Part shown: in pieces, positions 50,201 to 63,343 of the stretch
How the letters are laid out: the number at the start of each line of letters is the position of its first letter
Numbering within the stretch: position 1 is the stretch's first letter
Assembly (NCBI RefSeq): GCF_016802725.1
Contig: NC_052664.1
Coordinates: 29,839,275 to 29,903,274 of the forward strand
Source of the DNA: Solenopsis invicta
Taxonomy: Eukaryota; Arthropoda; Insecta; Hymenoptera; Formicidae
Direction: 5' to 3'
Length of the DNA: 64,000 bases
Notes under the pieces: model-generated
Databases searched by the model: none
Told to the model about the DNA's origin: nothing
The model's input: only the letters and a program-made list of their open reading frames with translations
Program-made: the position numbers and the translations under genes

Positions 50201-53200
50201 CAACTAAAATGAAATATAAAAAAACAATGTAATGAAGAAGTCAGCTTAACAAACCATGTTAACTCGTATAATATTACTAATTACACTACTATACTTACAT
50301 CCTCATCCTCCATATAATCAGCAGGTTTCTTTTCTTCCTTCTTTTTCTTCGTATCTCTTTCATAGCGCTTTTCTTTCTTTTCAATTTTCTCCTTCTCTTC
50401 TTCAGGTGTTTCGCCTATCCAACCTCGACAGTTCGGTGCCTCACAATAACACTTTTGAGCTTCTTTGCTATTATTTAAACAAATAATAAATTGCACTAAA
50501 TTGCAATTAAAAATAAATATAGGATTTTCTTTTTTTTCTATTTATATCCACACAAATAAATAACTACTTAATAACTATGTAATAAAATGTAAAAAAAAAC
50601 ATACCCATAACGTTGAAAATGATAATCAAATGTAATTTCTTCGCCAGCCGCTATAAATTTTTTATTAAAAAAACCTATTCGTAATTCCCCATTTACTGTC
50701 CACTAAAAGTATTTAATCATCAGTAAAATGTAAAATGTGTATTATCGTTTTTGTTTTCTTAAAGATTATTTTCGGCAATTGTAGGACAAAGCATCCTCAC
50801 CTTTTGCGTTTCCGCATTTGGATCACAGCTATGATTAATGAATCGAGATATATTTCCTTTCATAGTAGCATCTATAATTTGATCAGATTTCAATGCCATA
50901 AAATAGTAATGTCTGTTTTTATCTTTGGAATATTCTTTTGCTCGACGTCTAAAATCCTTTGGATCTACAACTTCACCTACATACTCCATTATAAATTCAC
51001 CCCTGAAATATAAAAGAATAATATGAAAGAATAACAATATAAAAGAAATGTTGTTTTTTATTGCGTTTTTTTGAGCGGTCATACACATGTGTGTGTGTGT
51101 GTGTGTGTGTATTTTTTATTGCTCGCTTAAAATTTTACTTACACCGTTATGTTGACAACTGCACGTAATCCAAAACCTTTTTTCTCTGTTCGAAAAACTT
51201 CGCATTTAGCATAGTCACAATTTTGAAATCTTCTATTTGTACATCTATCACCTACTACACATCTAGGTCCACTAATAAATAGAAAATATTTAATATTATA
51301 TGAATTATTTAATATTACTTTTGTTTATACAATTAATTTCTATTCTGCTATATACATTTATATTCTATTATATATTTTAAATTTAAGGAAAATATTATTT
51401 TATTTCATTATTACATTGTTTATTTGTATCATGTACAAACATAAATTGAAAAATTAAAATCTTATTAAAATTGTATACTTACCATTCTATCATGAGAAGT
51501 CTATTAAGGCAATCTTCCCCACAACCAAGTTCTCCTCTCTCAATTTCTTCTTCCGTTAAAAAACAATCACATACCATTCTTTTAGTTTCCTTGTTTGTAT
51601 ATCTAATACAACAAATGTTATAAAGATTTAGTATCTTATAAATATGTAAAAAATAATTGTACTATATATTATTAGGAAAACCATTCATATATATTAAAAA
51701 GAACATTAACGTTTCAATTCCGCGTACCTTTCTGTAAGATACAAATTTTCTTGCAAGTGCTCAAATTGACTCAATCTTTCTTCCATTTCTCTATCTTCTG
51801 TTTCGAGAACCATCGGCAACGAAATCTTTGCTCCTATAGTTTTTGGAAATTGTGCTACTGTTGAAATAGTAGAAATATTACTGGATATCACTGGTTCATT
51901 TTTAATTTGCTCTGTTTCTGTACAAACTTTAATATTTGTACTAATAACATTATATTTCGATTCTGATGACGTAGATTCTCCTATATTTACTGGTGCATTA
52001 CGTTCAGGTGGAGGCGCAATAGATGATCCAAGCATTGATACAGGGGCAATGATAGATCCAAATCCTGCGTTTGATCCACCCATTTCAAGCTCACTTGATC
52101 TTCGCCAACGAGATTTTACTTTAACTGGCTTTGAAGAGTCAGAATCATATCCTGTCGCATTATAACTAGTACTTAGAGGTGTCAAAGTATCAATCGATGT
52201 TGATATTTTGTTAGAATTATTTTCCTTATCACATTGAGTCTCAAAATTATCCATTTTTACTTCTTGAATAATTGAAGAATTTGTATTATTAATTACTTTT
52301 TCTTGCTGAATAGCTTTTGAGATATCTATATTAGGTTTTGTAACCAAACCACGGCCACGAGATCTGAAAGTAAATTGATTTCTTTATATCAAAATCTGTA
52401 AATAGATAATTCTAGAGAATTAAAAAAAAATTGTTCTCCATATACAAAAAATTTTTAATGTAATATGTAAAAAATCATATATTAAAAATTGTTTAAAAAA
52501 TATTTTATTTATTAAAAAATTATTTTTAAAAGTTATTAAAAATATACATAAATTTTCATCACACTAAAACAATACAAACATATGCTCTACACAATACAAA
52601 CATATGCTCTACATTTTTTATATATTAAGATTAAACTCCATTTTATTTCATACCTTTGTTTCATCAATCCAATAGATCGAATTCTACTACTTCGTCTGAC
52701 ACCTGAACTATTTGAACCATTTTCAGAGCTTGTTGTATCAATGCTTCCACTACGATCTCTGAATTCAACTTTTTTATCGACATCACTTGTATTGTTAATT
52801 GCGTTTTTTATATCAAATTCCCTTCCTTTGTAATTAGTTAATGACAATAATGTATCATTACTATTTTCACTGCTGCTGCTCAACTTGATATCCTCATTAT
52901 CAACTTTGTTGTTATCTCCTTCACTATCTTGATATTCATCAGTAGGTGTTAGATGCTCTGAATTCTTTGGCTGACCTTTCTTGTCTTGTGTAACTTTTGA
53001 TTTTAATGAAACTCGATCTGTACATTGAAGTTTATCAATGCAAGAATTGGATTCTAAAATATTTCGTTCTTGATTTTTAATAATATTGTTGGGTTCCATA
53101 GTTTTCAACGATATTTCTTTAACGTGAGAACTAACAGAATTATTTGAACAATGTAATTGTTCCATTTTATCTAATATTGACGAACTACTTTCATCATCGA

Positions 53201-54419
53201 TATTTAATTGGACTGGGGACAGTTTCTCCATATTTAAAGGAGTTTGTATTGGAGAATCGATGCTTTCCACACTAGAGAGATCATTCACCAACTTTTGTAT
53301 CTCTTGTGAAGATTCGCTTATCTGCATATTCGCCAGTTTATTATCTATTTTATTAAATGGATCTTCCTTTGACGTATCTACATGCATATTTTTTGCTGGT
53401 AAGTATTTGCTCTCTCGCTTGCAACTATCTTCCTCGGTAGAAGAACCAGAATCATCCTTGATAGAACACAAACAAACTTTTTCAGATATCGATTCTGAAA
53501 TTTCCTTTCTAATTTTATCATAAATTGTCTTGTTCTTTTGTTTTTTACTATTCCTTTCTTCCAATACCATTTTCTTTTTGTTAATATAAGGTTTATCTGT
53601 GTTAGAATCCGTAGTATTACTATTTCCACTACTGCACGAAGTTACTGATTCATCTGTATGCATGGCTGATATGGAACTTTCTGATTTGTTCATATGTACA
53701 CTATTAACATCTTTTCCAACAGCATGATATTCATTACTCGGAATCTTTTCTGACTCAGATGTCATTGCCATAGATTCATCAACCTCTTCATTCTGTATCA
53801 CAGTAAATTCTACAAAATTTTTGTTTTCTAGATTAGGTTCATTTACAAGTAATACTTCTTCAACTACAACTGTGTCCTGCGTCAAGGAATAACTATTGTC
53901 TCCATCTCCCTCCATTTGCATTTCTTCACAGATTATCATTTCCTCTACAACATCTTCCGACCATGTTCCTACCTTGGTTGACACAGGTGCAAGCTCACTG
54001 CTTGGACTTGGATTACCAACAACAACCTGCTGTACATCCTCTGGGCTAAGTTTTTCTGAATTTTTAATCATATTATCTATACCATCTTGACTGTCACTCT
54101 CACTTACATCCTGCTTATATTGAGTAGCATTGTATACAGCATTATCATTATTTACAATTACACTGTTACTAGAAATAGCTCTATGTTTGTGTTTCTTCTG
54201 AGAATTTTGATTCTTTTTGGAAAAAACTTGACTATGACCTTCACTAGTAAACTTAGAGTCTTCCGAACTGTTTGAGCAAGATGTCTGTGTAATATATCCA
54301 TTTATCTTTTTTTCTTCCAATTGCTTCTTAGCTATTTGTCGGCTAGATTTGCGTACAGGTACATATTTATGAGATGATTTCTCAGATGCTTTTACTTCAG
54401 TTTTACGTCTGCGTGCCAT
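47267..54419 (-). CDS. Set2: Histone H3K36 methyltransferase Set2/SETD2
   Basis: Nuclear enzyme that trimethylates H3K36 during RNA polymerase II elongation. About 13 coding exons, roughly 1,822 residues: 52654-54419, 51728-52363, 51483-51602, 51143-51271, 50801-51002, 50605-50702, 50299-50467, 49543-50203, 49403-49460, 48918-49276, 48031-48815, about 47496-47825 and 47267-47422. Residues 1-800 are disordered and Ser/Asn/Glu-rich. Then AWS (MVCDCFLTEEE, CGEDCLNRLLMIECG), SET with GFGLRA, FIMEYVGEVVD, the cofactor motif RFINHSCDPNAETQK and EEITFDYHFQRYG, and post-SET CYCEAPNCRGWIG. A TFIIS/LEDGF-like helical region follows (about 1040-1190), a WW domain near 1535-1567 (LPPKWKSATDSRGRTYYYH), and a C-terminal SRI domain that binds phosphorylated Pol II CTD (MVHFLNPYRKIDCKQGRITN, EDFKHLARK, KHKARDFVRKYMSKFG). 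The exon 8/9 donor and the exon 12 acceptor are uncertain. Confidence 0.96.
51087..51110. repeat. (TG)n microsatellite in Set2 intron
   Basis: About 12 uninterrupted TG units in the intron between the two SET-domain exons of Set2. No functional meaning is apparent. Confidence 0.9.
52569..52612. repeat. Tandem duplication, 2 x 22 bp, in Set2 intron 1
   Basis: The 22-mer beginning ACAATACAAACATATG occurs twice, head to tail and perfectly identical, about 40 bp past the donor of Set2 exon 1. A recent slippage-type duplication. Confidence 0.9.
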
Positions 54420-56200
54420 TTTGATTCCATATATCCTCTCTCAGTCTGGAATAATTAAGATTAATTATATAATTTATTGTTAAAATCATTATTTAAATAA
54501 TATATAACATATTTTCCATATAAAACAATCTGATGTAGATATTACCATAATATATATATATGAATATCTCTAATGGTATTCCTTTATTACATTCTTTATA
54601 CATTATAGATTGCAAAATAATTTTGCAATCATTTTATATCATAACAAATTTTGAACAATTATTGAAAAATTTAATTCTACAAAAATATATAGATAATTCA
54701 AGAATATTATCCTATCATATCCTATCTCAATTAAAGACAAGAGAATTTTTATATAAAATAAAATATTAGAAAAAGTTATTAATTTATATCAGTCTAAATA
54801 AATATCATAACATTGAATGATTATCAGTTATAAAGAAAACTCAATTTTAAAACAAATAACAGATAATTTAATTATTGCTATTACATATCCATCTTAATTA
54901 AATATGAGGAAAAGAATTTTTATACAAAGTAAAATTTCAAGAAAAGTTACTAATTTATATCAATTTAAATAAATATTACAACTAATTTTTAATGACTATC
55001 AAAAAATTCCATTTTAAAACAAATAACAGTATATGTATGTACAAAACTCAATTATTGCTCTGCTATATTCATTTCAATTAAAGACAAGGAAAACAATTTT
55101 TATATAAATCAAAATATCAGAAAAGATTGTATCAATTTAAATAAAATATAATTACATAAAAAAATCCTTTGAGTAAAATAAACAGCAACTATAAACAGAG
55201 ATTGAAGAAACAAATAAATATATACCTTTTAAGATCAAGCAAGGCAATTTGTTTTGTATTTAAAGCTGGTATTTATAATTAAAAAATTGCCATTACATCT
55301 ATGTACTTAAAATATATTTTTTTTATCTCAGACTTTTTCTCTTAAAACAGATATGAATTAAAAATCTATAAACAATAATCTATGACATGTATAAATGAGG
55401 AAAGTTTTCAAGAATTCGTTGATTGTCAAAGTCAACTGTACAGAATCTCAAAGCGAACATTCATAGTCACTCTTGCAGAGATCAGTCGTCTACGTCCGTG
55501 CGTCCGCTTTGAATAAATAATAACAGCTTACTTACTGTATGCTACTAAAATTGCGTCCAGCAATCCTAGGAAGAAACTCATTGTTCAGGATACTCAACAA
55601 ATGCTTCCAAACAAACGTTGTATCGCATTCCTCCAATTTATCGACATAATCGGAGTAGTGCGGGACCTTGCTGAAAACGTGAATAATACTGCTAGGACGG
55701 TCGCGTGTAGGGTGGCGGTTTGGCGTCACGACGCGTGCACAGTCACCACACGTCGCGTATCGACGGACTCCTTCTCGCTGATCTTCGGGACTTCTCTCTG
55801 CGCTCTGCCTATGAACCGTATCGCTCAGCGTTCGTCACGTTTGGCACTGAACGAGTCTCGGCTCCGCGATCCTGGCGGGGACCCCCCTCCGATGCCTTCT
55901 CGCGCTTGGCTCGTGACGATCTTAGTTTTCCTCGGCAGGCGTTAAACGCGCCGAGGGAAGCCCATTGCGTTTGGAGAAGCGTTAAAGAATCGTGAAGGAA
56001 AATATGTACCGTCGATGTACAGCATTCTAAACATGTATATACCCTTGTCGCTATCGAGAGTACCGCCTCTCCTTTTGCTCCGTGCAAACTCACTGTCGCA
56101 AAGCAAAACCAGCGTTAGCAGCGACCTACAGCGGCAGCAGCACGAACTTGTAAACGAGAAAACTGGAGGAAACGACCGAAACGGGAAAGATTATTTTTGA
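54420..56200 (-). promoter_or_regulatory. Set2 5' UTR exons and CpG-rich promoter region
   Basis: An acceptor (ATTCCAG) at about 54,446 lies 26 bp before the Set2 start codon, so non-coding exon(s) sit upstream. A strong donor (GTAAGT) at about 55,535 closes an exon-like GC-rich segment that runs back to about 55,830 or further. The CpG-rich block at 55,500-56,200 contrasts with AT-rich neighbours and is the likely promoter. The plus-strand ORFs in it are compositional. Confidence 0.5.
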
Positions 56201-57251
56201 GGTTACTTGCAAACAAAAAGTAGACAGCGGAATTGGAATTCAATTGGTTGCGTTATGTTATCGCTACATTTTCGAATACATTTTGGCCATAATTTTTATG
56301 TATATACGCCGATGATTATCAACAATACGGTATATTTTAGATGATCTTTTCCTCTCTTCTATCAAAATTAAAAAAGCGGGAAAAGGTGCATGTTCAAAGC
56401 ATTTACGAATAAAGCATTTACGAATTAGACGAGAAATACTTTACATATTTTTATAAAATATTTAATTATATATTTATTTTTCGTAATATTATTAAAAGAA
56501 AACTTATAAATTTATATCTCATAATATATAAATTTTTTTTTTAAATTATCAGGTTCTATTATATTTAGCAAATATATAATATATATTGCTAAATCTCTCA
56601 TCACATAGAAATATTAACATTATAAATATATACACGTATATTGATTAATACAATTGGCATCTCTCCTCTTTTCATACTCAATTCACAGAAGTGAGTACGA
56701 AACGTATACTTTTAATATTTTTGATATAAGGTATAAAATAAGAGAATATGCAGAAGTATATGCACATCTCATAGATATCTTCTATTTTTTAAAAGTAATT
56801 TTATAGCTTCTCTATTTTACAAATTATACATTTTCTAAAAATCGTTCATGTTTAGAATGTTACGCTGTCAGTCTTAATTTCATGTACTCATAACACGATA
56901 TTTTAATGTGTTTAATTTTATGCTTAAATTTATTAGAATGTTTCAATTTTTAATTTGAACACGATAGTCATAATTTGATAGTTATAATTCATTGGAATAT
57001 TTCGTCCATTTATAATCAATAATAAACCAATAATCATTTCATTTCTATAAATGCAATTATTTCTCTAACAAAATATAAAATTAAAAAAGTTTATGTATAA
57101 ACTTTTTAAAAATTATAAGATATAAAAAAATTGTATATTTATTGTAATATTTTATCTTGTTATAGTTAGCCTTGTTATAGTTAGCGCAATCCAGATAATG
57201 TATTGATTGCGGTTTATCTTGTTAGATAGATATCTGTGGGTTTAATATTTT
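56201..57251. other. AT-rich intergenic DNA
   Basis: Lies between the Set2 promoter and the 3' end of the CEP295-like gene. A small palindrome (about 56,569-56,596) and a 13-bp TTATAGTTAGC tandem near 57,160-57,185 are visible. No gene. Confidence 0.5.
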
Positions 57252-57388
57252 ATTAGGATTTTAACTATGGCTGCCTCAATAAAGATATTCCACATCTATG
57301 TTCACACTACACACTCATATTTGAGAATGTAGTGTGAACATTGACGTGGAATGCGTGGAAAGTTAAAATCCCATAGTTAAAATCCCAA
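57252..57388. mobile_element. 137-bp palindromic MITE-like hairpin
   Basis: GGATTTTAACTATGG (57,256) pairs perfectly with CCATAGTTAAAATCC (57,371). Inside, ATTCCACATCTATGTTCACA pairs with the inverted TGTGAACATTGACGTGGAAT, and ACTACA with TGTAGT. Part of the right arm (GTTAAAATCCCA) is duplicated in tandem. There is no coding capacity; it sits just downstream of the CEP295-like gene. The element family is unknown. Confidence 0.75.
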
Positions 57389-57659
57389 TGACTCTTGTAA
57401 TATTAAAAAATAATGTATAGTTCTCTTTTATCTCTTTCTTTCTTGAATTATTCACAGTAAAAGTATGACCGCACTACTTGTTATAGCAATCGTGCGCGTA
57501 TATTGATTAAGATAAAAATGTATTTATATGTCAATGTTCAAAAATGGTCCCACATTGAGAATATCCTATTTTATAACTATTCCCCATAAAAAATCAAATA
57601 TAATAGTATATATCTTTAAATAAGTAAACAATAAAATTATACATATAAAACACTTTCTG

Positions 57660-60600
57660 TCAAGGACTTTGTAATTGCTTATTATCAGATTTTGTCTTTG
57701 TAAGTGACACATTAGGTACAGTTAAACTGTCACTTGGATCTTGAATGCTTTCAGATGTATTTGTAGTACTAGACCTTTCACTATTGGAATTCGAATTTTG
57801 GAATTTAGGCGTGGAAGTCCTTCCTTTTAAGAGCACAGCTTGCTCGGTACTTTTACTAGCTTCTTTAATCGATATCGATGATACGTCACTGATATCCGGA
57901 AAGCCATTCGAATCATGATGTTTTTTAGTGGGAGAAATCATCCTTCTCGCTGTATTTATTGGTGTAACATCCGAATTTGAAGAGGAACTAAGAGCACTTG
58001 CTTCTCGAGTTTTCTTTAGCGTCGTAACTGCCCAACCTAAACCCAGTTTTTTCAAAGCAGTTTCCATTTCTTCTGGAGATGAAGTATGCTTTAACATGTC
58101 TGATGATGGAGAACTCGTTATTTCGGAAATACCAGATAACCCAGAAAAACTGTACGCACTAGTAGACGTCGTTTTATGTTTACTGTCCTTAAGTGGATTA
58201 TTAAGATCAGTACTCATAGAAGAACCAAGTTTATCCTTTGCTTGAGAAACGGGTTCTTCGATTGTTGTATTACATTGTAACTGTTTATTACTTTTTTCGA
58301 GCATGTACTCCCGTTCAGCCTCAATTTTTGTTTCCGTAATACAATCAGTCATACTTTTTAACTTTTCAGGAGAATTGTAAATCGTAGTTTCTTGTGATTT
58401 CTGTGCAAAATTTAACTTTTCAGTGGAATGTTTTATACCAGATGACGAATCTGCTGATATCTTTGAGATATGTTGGTTCTGTTGAAAGGGTAAAGGAGCC
58501 ACGTGAACAGATGGTTTACATTTTGCTGGACTTTTGCTGCTTTTATTAGCTGTATCTGTTGTATCAAATTCCACTATTGTTGATAATTCATGTCCTGATG
58601 ATTCTAATTCTGGTCTGTTTGGATTAAAATAAAATATAGTTAGAATAGTTCGCAAAATATAAAAATTTTAAACAAAAATATAAATAAAATATTCATACTA
58701 AACAGAACTATTAATTTTACCTGTACAGTCCATTTAACAATGTAATGGGAGGTTTAGGCCTTGTGTTTATTGACATTACATTTCCATGATTGCGCAATAT
58801 TTTTGGAATGCCCGTTAATATAGGAATAAAATCATTTTCTTTCGCCGTCTAAAAATATGTATACCATGTAAATATTACTCTTATACATAGAAATTGTTTT
58901 GTCATAAACAGTATTATTTTGTCATACTTTTAATATGTCACAAAAAATCTTTATATATTTATATATAATATATATACATATATCTTACTTTTTTCACATT
59001 TATATTTTTTAAATATACAAATATTCAACATATACAAATGAAAATATGCTATTTACCTCTGGAATAGAACTAAAGTCCTTTGTTATGCTATTATCCTTTT
59101 CATGTTCTAAGGCACTCTGTTTTAGATTAAAATCGTTAAAAGACGACACTTTATGCTGTATTTCATCATTTTCTTTCAAAGCTGCCAAGGCGGTGTTTGT
59201 TTTGTCCAAGTTTTTACTCTGCTCCAAAATTTCTTTCGACAATTTCTCTATGATCTCTTCTTCGTGAAGAGAAAGTGTACACGGGGGCCAAGAGTTACGC
59301 TCCATTGTTTTCGTTGCTGGCGTTGCTTGAGGTTTTTGCTGCATTTTAAATCGGTTAAGCTGTATATTAACTTTTTCATTGTTTATAATTTTTGGCTTAG
59401 CTTTGCCTTCTACTACTTTGGATCCCTGTGCCTTAACAGTATCTACTAATTTACTTCTGGGTGTAGAAGTGATCGCCTGGATTTCCGCATCACACGAAGT
59501 TTCATCCTTTGAAACTGCTTCGTTTCCTCGTATTCTTTGCGACTCAAGAAGAGTTTTTGCAAGTTGGGCATGAATCGCTTCTATACTATCAATCATTCTA
59601 CGTACTGCTTGCGCATCGTTACGTGCTGGTTTCGGTGTAGATAATTGCATTAAGCTAGTTTCATCGCTTGGACTAATTAGCGAAAAATCAATATCTGTAA
59701 TAAATATATATTATTTTTAAGTTTTTTGTGCTATTTGTACAAAATGTTCTATCAACATAATCAATCAGATTCAATGTATTATTTCATCAAATATAGCAGT
59801 AAATCATACAAAATTACATACAATCGCAAGAATTCAAAAATATATTATGTTACAAATAATTAAAGTTAAATTGTACATATTAAATAAATAATTATACTTT
59901 ACCTTTTTGTTCATTTCGTACTTTTTCAATGAGGTCAGTTAAAGATGCTATTCTTTCCGAACACAAGTTTTGTAGCTCTTCGTATTTTTGCAATATTTCG
60001 GGACAATTTTTCAAAGCATAATCGTGAATATCATCAAGTTTCATATGTAATAATTTACATTCGGGATTTTTGCACATACAGAATTCGGATTGCTGTTGTG
60101 AAGCAGCAGATATACGTCTCGACGTTTCAGATTTCTGACAAATATCTGATGGATCTGTTAACGTAGACTGGTCTTGCGTCGATATCACAGCGCTGTCATT
60201 AGTTTGAGAATCATTGAAGCTAAATCTAAGCATCCTGCTAATCCTCTCACGGTGTGGAATGTTCGATGGCATCCTCATCGTACGCGGCGAAGGAGTTTCC
60301 GGTGTGGAAACAGGACTGACATCCCGTTGTAATCTTCTTAATTCTTCAAGTCTTGGAGTGTCTAACAATTCTAAAATCGGCGTGACGTTAGGCAGAGCTT
60401 CAAACGCTGATCTAGGTTTTATCGGCGGTGGACTTGCAAATGACGTTGATGTGTCCGAAGTGTCTTTCATTCGAATCCACCTTTTCATTTTGCTCCGAAC
60501 CCGATATGGTTTACCCGAAGCTTGATCTTCATCATTCACGCCTGAAAGGGTTTGTGAGCTTTCCGCGCTGGCATCTATCGATACTCTCGTTTCCTGTGAC

Positions 60601-63343
60601 GGATCCGACTCATCGCCGACTTGAGCAGATCTGCTCACGTGTACATCAATTCTTCTAGTAACTGTATCCGGCGCATCCGAACACCTCGTCTTTTTTTGAG
60701 GAGTCAGACGAGTGCCTGACTGAGATTTTGAGAATCTTTTCATGGGCGACGTCCCTTTAGAACTAACGGACGTTGAGCGGATCTTTTGATAAATTCGAGG
60801 TGATGGTCGTTTAGATACTCTCACGCTATTTTTCCTTCTTTTAGGTGTTACAATTACTTCTTTCTTGCCAACTTCAATAATCATGTCACTAATTTCAGAG
60901 CTTGTTGAATCATTGCTACCATTGCTGTTATTGTTATTATTATTACCATTGTTATTACTGTTGCTATCGTTTGCCTCTGGTGTAATGATAGTAACTATTG
61001 GTTCAATCGGATGAGGTACTCGTGTAGTTGTGTCTCTTGTATTGGAATGTAGCATATGCACGTCCTTTTGAGGTAATTCCACTTGTATACCTTTATTCTC
61101 TGCTGAACCAGTTTTCTCTTCTGGTGCTGTCTGTACAGCAATCTCAATTTTTTTTACAGGTGATTTTTCGTAATTTTTCGCCTTGCAATTCTTTCTGACG
61201 CATTCTTCGCTGCTAGACATATTTATAACTTTAATTTCAGGTGACAAGGGCTTGGTGGTACAAGCGACTTTCGTCGGCGTTTTAGACTCAAAGAGCGGTT
61301 TCATGCTGACATTAAATATATTATCTGGTAAACTGGCGCCAAACTCTTGTAATAACAATCTTTTTTGTCTTTCAACTTTTTTCAACATATCCAATATTTG
61401 TTCTTCGCGGGATGGAATCTCGCTATCTTTATCCTGAGGTGTATAACAAACATCTGCCCGCTCCTCAGTGAGATGAGGATCTTGCCATGTGGAATGAGGT
61501 ACATCACTTTCTCTTTTCTGCATAGGTAAAGTAATAACTCTTTCTGTGAGACGAGTGCACCGAGTCGGTGCACCGTCTGTACAGAGAACCTTTTTAACTG
61601 TACGGTTCAACTTCTTTTGATGTTCCTCTTGGCACTTAGTTCTCTGATGCAATCGCATATACGTGTCTTCCTCCGCGGATGGAATTTGACTAGCTTTCAG
61701 CTTGCGTTCTTCCTGCGCAAGATGATCTAAATTTTGCAGAAGCACCTGATAATCTCTTCGTACTTTCTCCCGCAAAAGCGCATCTTCACCACGACGTCGG
61801 GCATTCGATTTAAGACTTTTGGATACATGTGTTTTTACATTCTCTGCGGTTTTCATCGCTTGCGCCACTTCCATTGCACTTGGCTCATTTCTAATATCGA
61901 CTCTTTCAACCATAACAAGAGGTCGCTCAGAGATACGTTTTTGATGCATATTGTGACCATATTGCGAGCGTACTTTATTTTCTATTAAAACTGAAGTTCT
62001 CGGAGTCTTACTACAATTTGTAATTTGTTCTACAGCATCGGAAAAATATGACGAATCGTCGCTACTTGAACTAGAACTACTACTGACACTGCTTGTGTTA
62101 TCAGATGTTTCTTGCGTGTAATCTTCCGGATTGTACCCTGCTGTTTTGTCAGGTATAATTGGTACAGTGCTCATGGTTGGCACTGTCCTACGTGGCATCT
62201 GATCATCACTTGTATCATCATGTTCTATACGATCAGATATGTATTGATCTGCTTTCTTCCTCGAAGACAACTTGTGAAATTGTTCAGTAGATTTCATTTG
62301 TAATCCTGAAGGACCTGGTTTTGGTGATGATGCTTTCTGATGTTCCTTTAGATTAGGCTTTCTTGCCCTTCTGGGTGTTTTTTTTGGAAAAACTTTTTTG
62401 TTTTTTCTCTTCGGAGTTAATGCTTCGTGCATAGATTCTTTATTTGCACTTTGAGAAGGATTTCTTTCCGCTTCGTCGTTTTCCTCAGAGAACGGTGGCT
62501 TCGGAAGTTTGGCTATCATCGCGGCCCTTACATTTTCTGTTTCCCGTACTTTACGTAATCTTTCTTGATGAGCTGCTTCTGCATCTTCTATCTGCTTTGC
62601 TTCCTTCATGCGCTCCGCAGCATCCTTCCCTCTTTTGAAAGCCATAATTCTATTTTTCCTTGCCTCTTCTTCTATTATCGCGTCTGCGTCTGTTTGCAAA
62701 GCAGCAGAGATGTGAGCTTGACCGATGTCTTCCAAATCTTCCTGATACTTTCGCTGTATGTCCATAATTTTTCTATTGTGCATTTGCCTGAGTTCTGACT
62801 TCCCATCTTTCTCCAATTTGCTAAGTTCTTCCCTCTTTATCTTATTAGCGCGCTCTAAAATTCGATTTGATATTTCCTTTGACTGCTGCCGAACCTGTAA
62901 TGCAATATGTCACTTTATAATTTGACTAATGAAGTCTGTTCTTTGTAGCTGAACCAGTTGTACATTTGTTGCGATTAAAATGCAACAGATATATATTTGA
63001 AGTTTGGCGAAAGCAAGATAAAAAGTTTTACTGGCGCCTCGTGCAGTGACAAAGAACAGGCCTGTGTTTACATTGTCAAAACACGCATGATGCAATCAGA
63101 TACAACCGATACAACACGGGAAATTGACAATTCGGTTAGTTTATGTAAACTTTAATTGAAATAGATCGGAGACTCGAGAATCTCTTACTGCTTTGAACCG
63201 GACCAAATCTGAAAATTTTCGACGAACCGACATACCTGTTCCTGGCGTAACCTTCGTCGACGATCACGTTCGTTTTTCTTGATCTGATCTAGATCGGACA
63301 GTACCATTCTCCCACGGCGTACGTTTACAGAATTCCCGATCAT
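57660..63343 (-). CDS. CEP295/Ana1-like centriolar protein
   Basis: Large, mostly disordered protein with N-terminal coiled coil. Five exons: 63236-63343, 59903-62894, 59057-59694, 58721-58848 and 57660-58614, all GT-AG, in frame, 1,606 residues. The first 170 residues (RDRRRRLRQEQVRQQSKEIS, IQRKYQEDLEDIGQAH, AAERMKEAKQIEDAEAAHQ, VRAAMIAKLPKPPF) follow the pattern of the CEP295 N terminus: an ERRRKLR-type opening, a LYLASLRSMGEGH-like repeat, then a Lys-rich helix ending in a proline motif. CEP295/Ana1 acts in centriole-to-centrosome conversion by loading pericentriolar proteins. The middle is Ser/Thr/Lys-rich with an Asn-rich run. A short cysteine/histidine cluster, CMCKNPECKLLHMKLDDIHD, occurs near residue 980. 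Near residue 1475 is KLGLGWAVTTLKKTREASAL followed by a Ser run. I do not recognise an ALMS motif at the C terminus. The family assignment is from pattern memory, not alignment. Confidence 0.75.
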
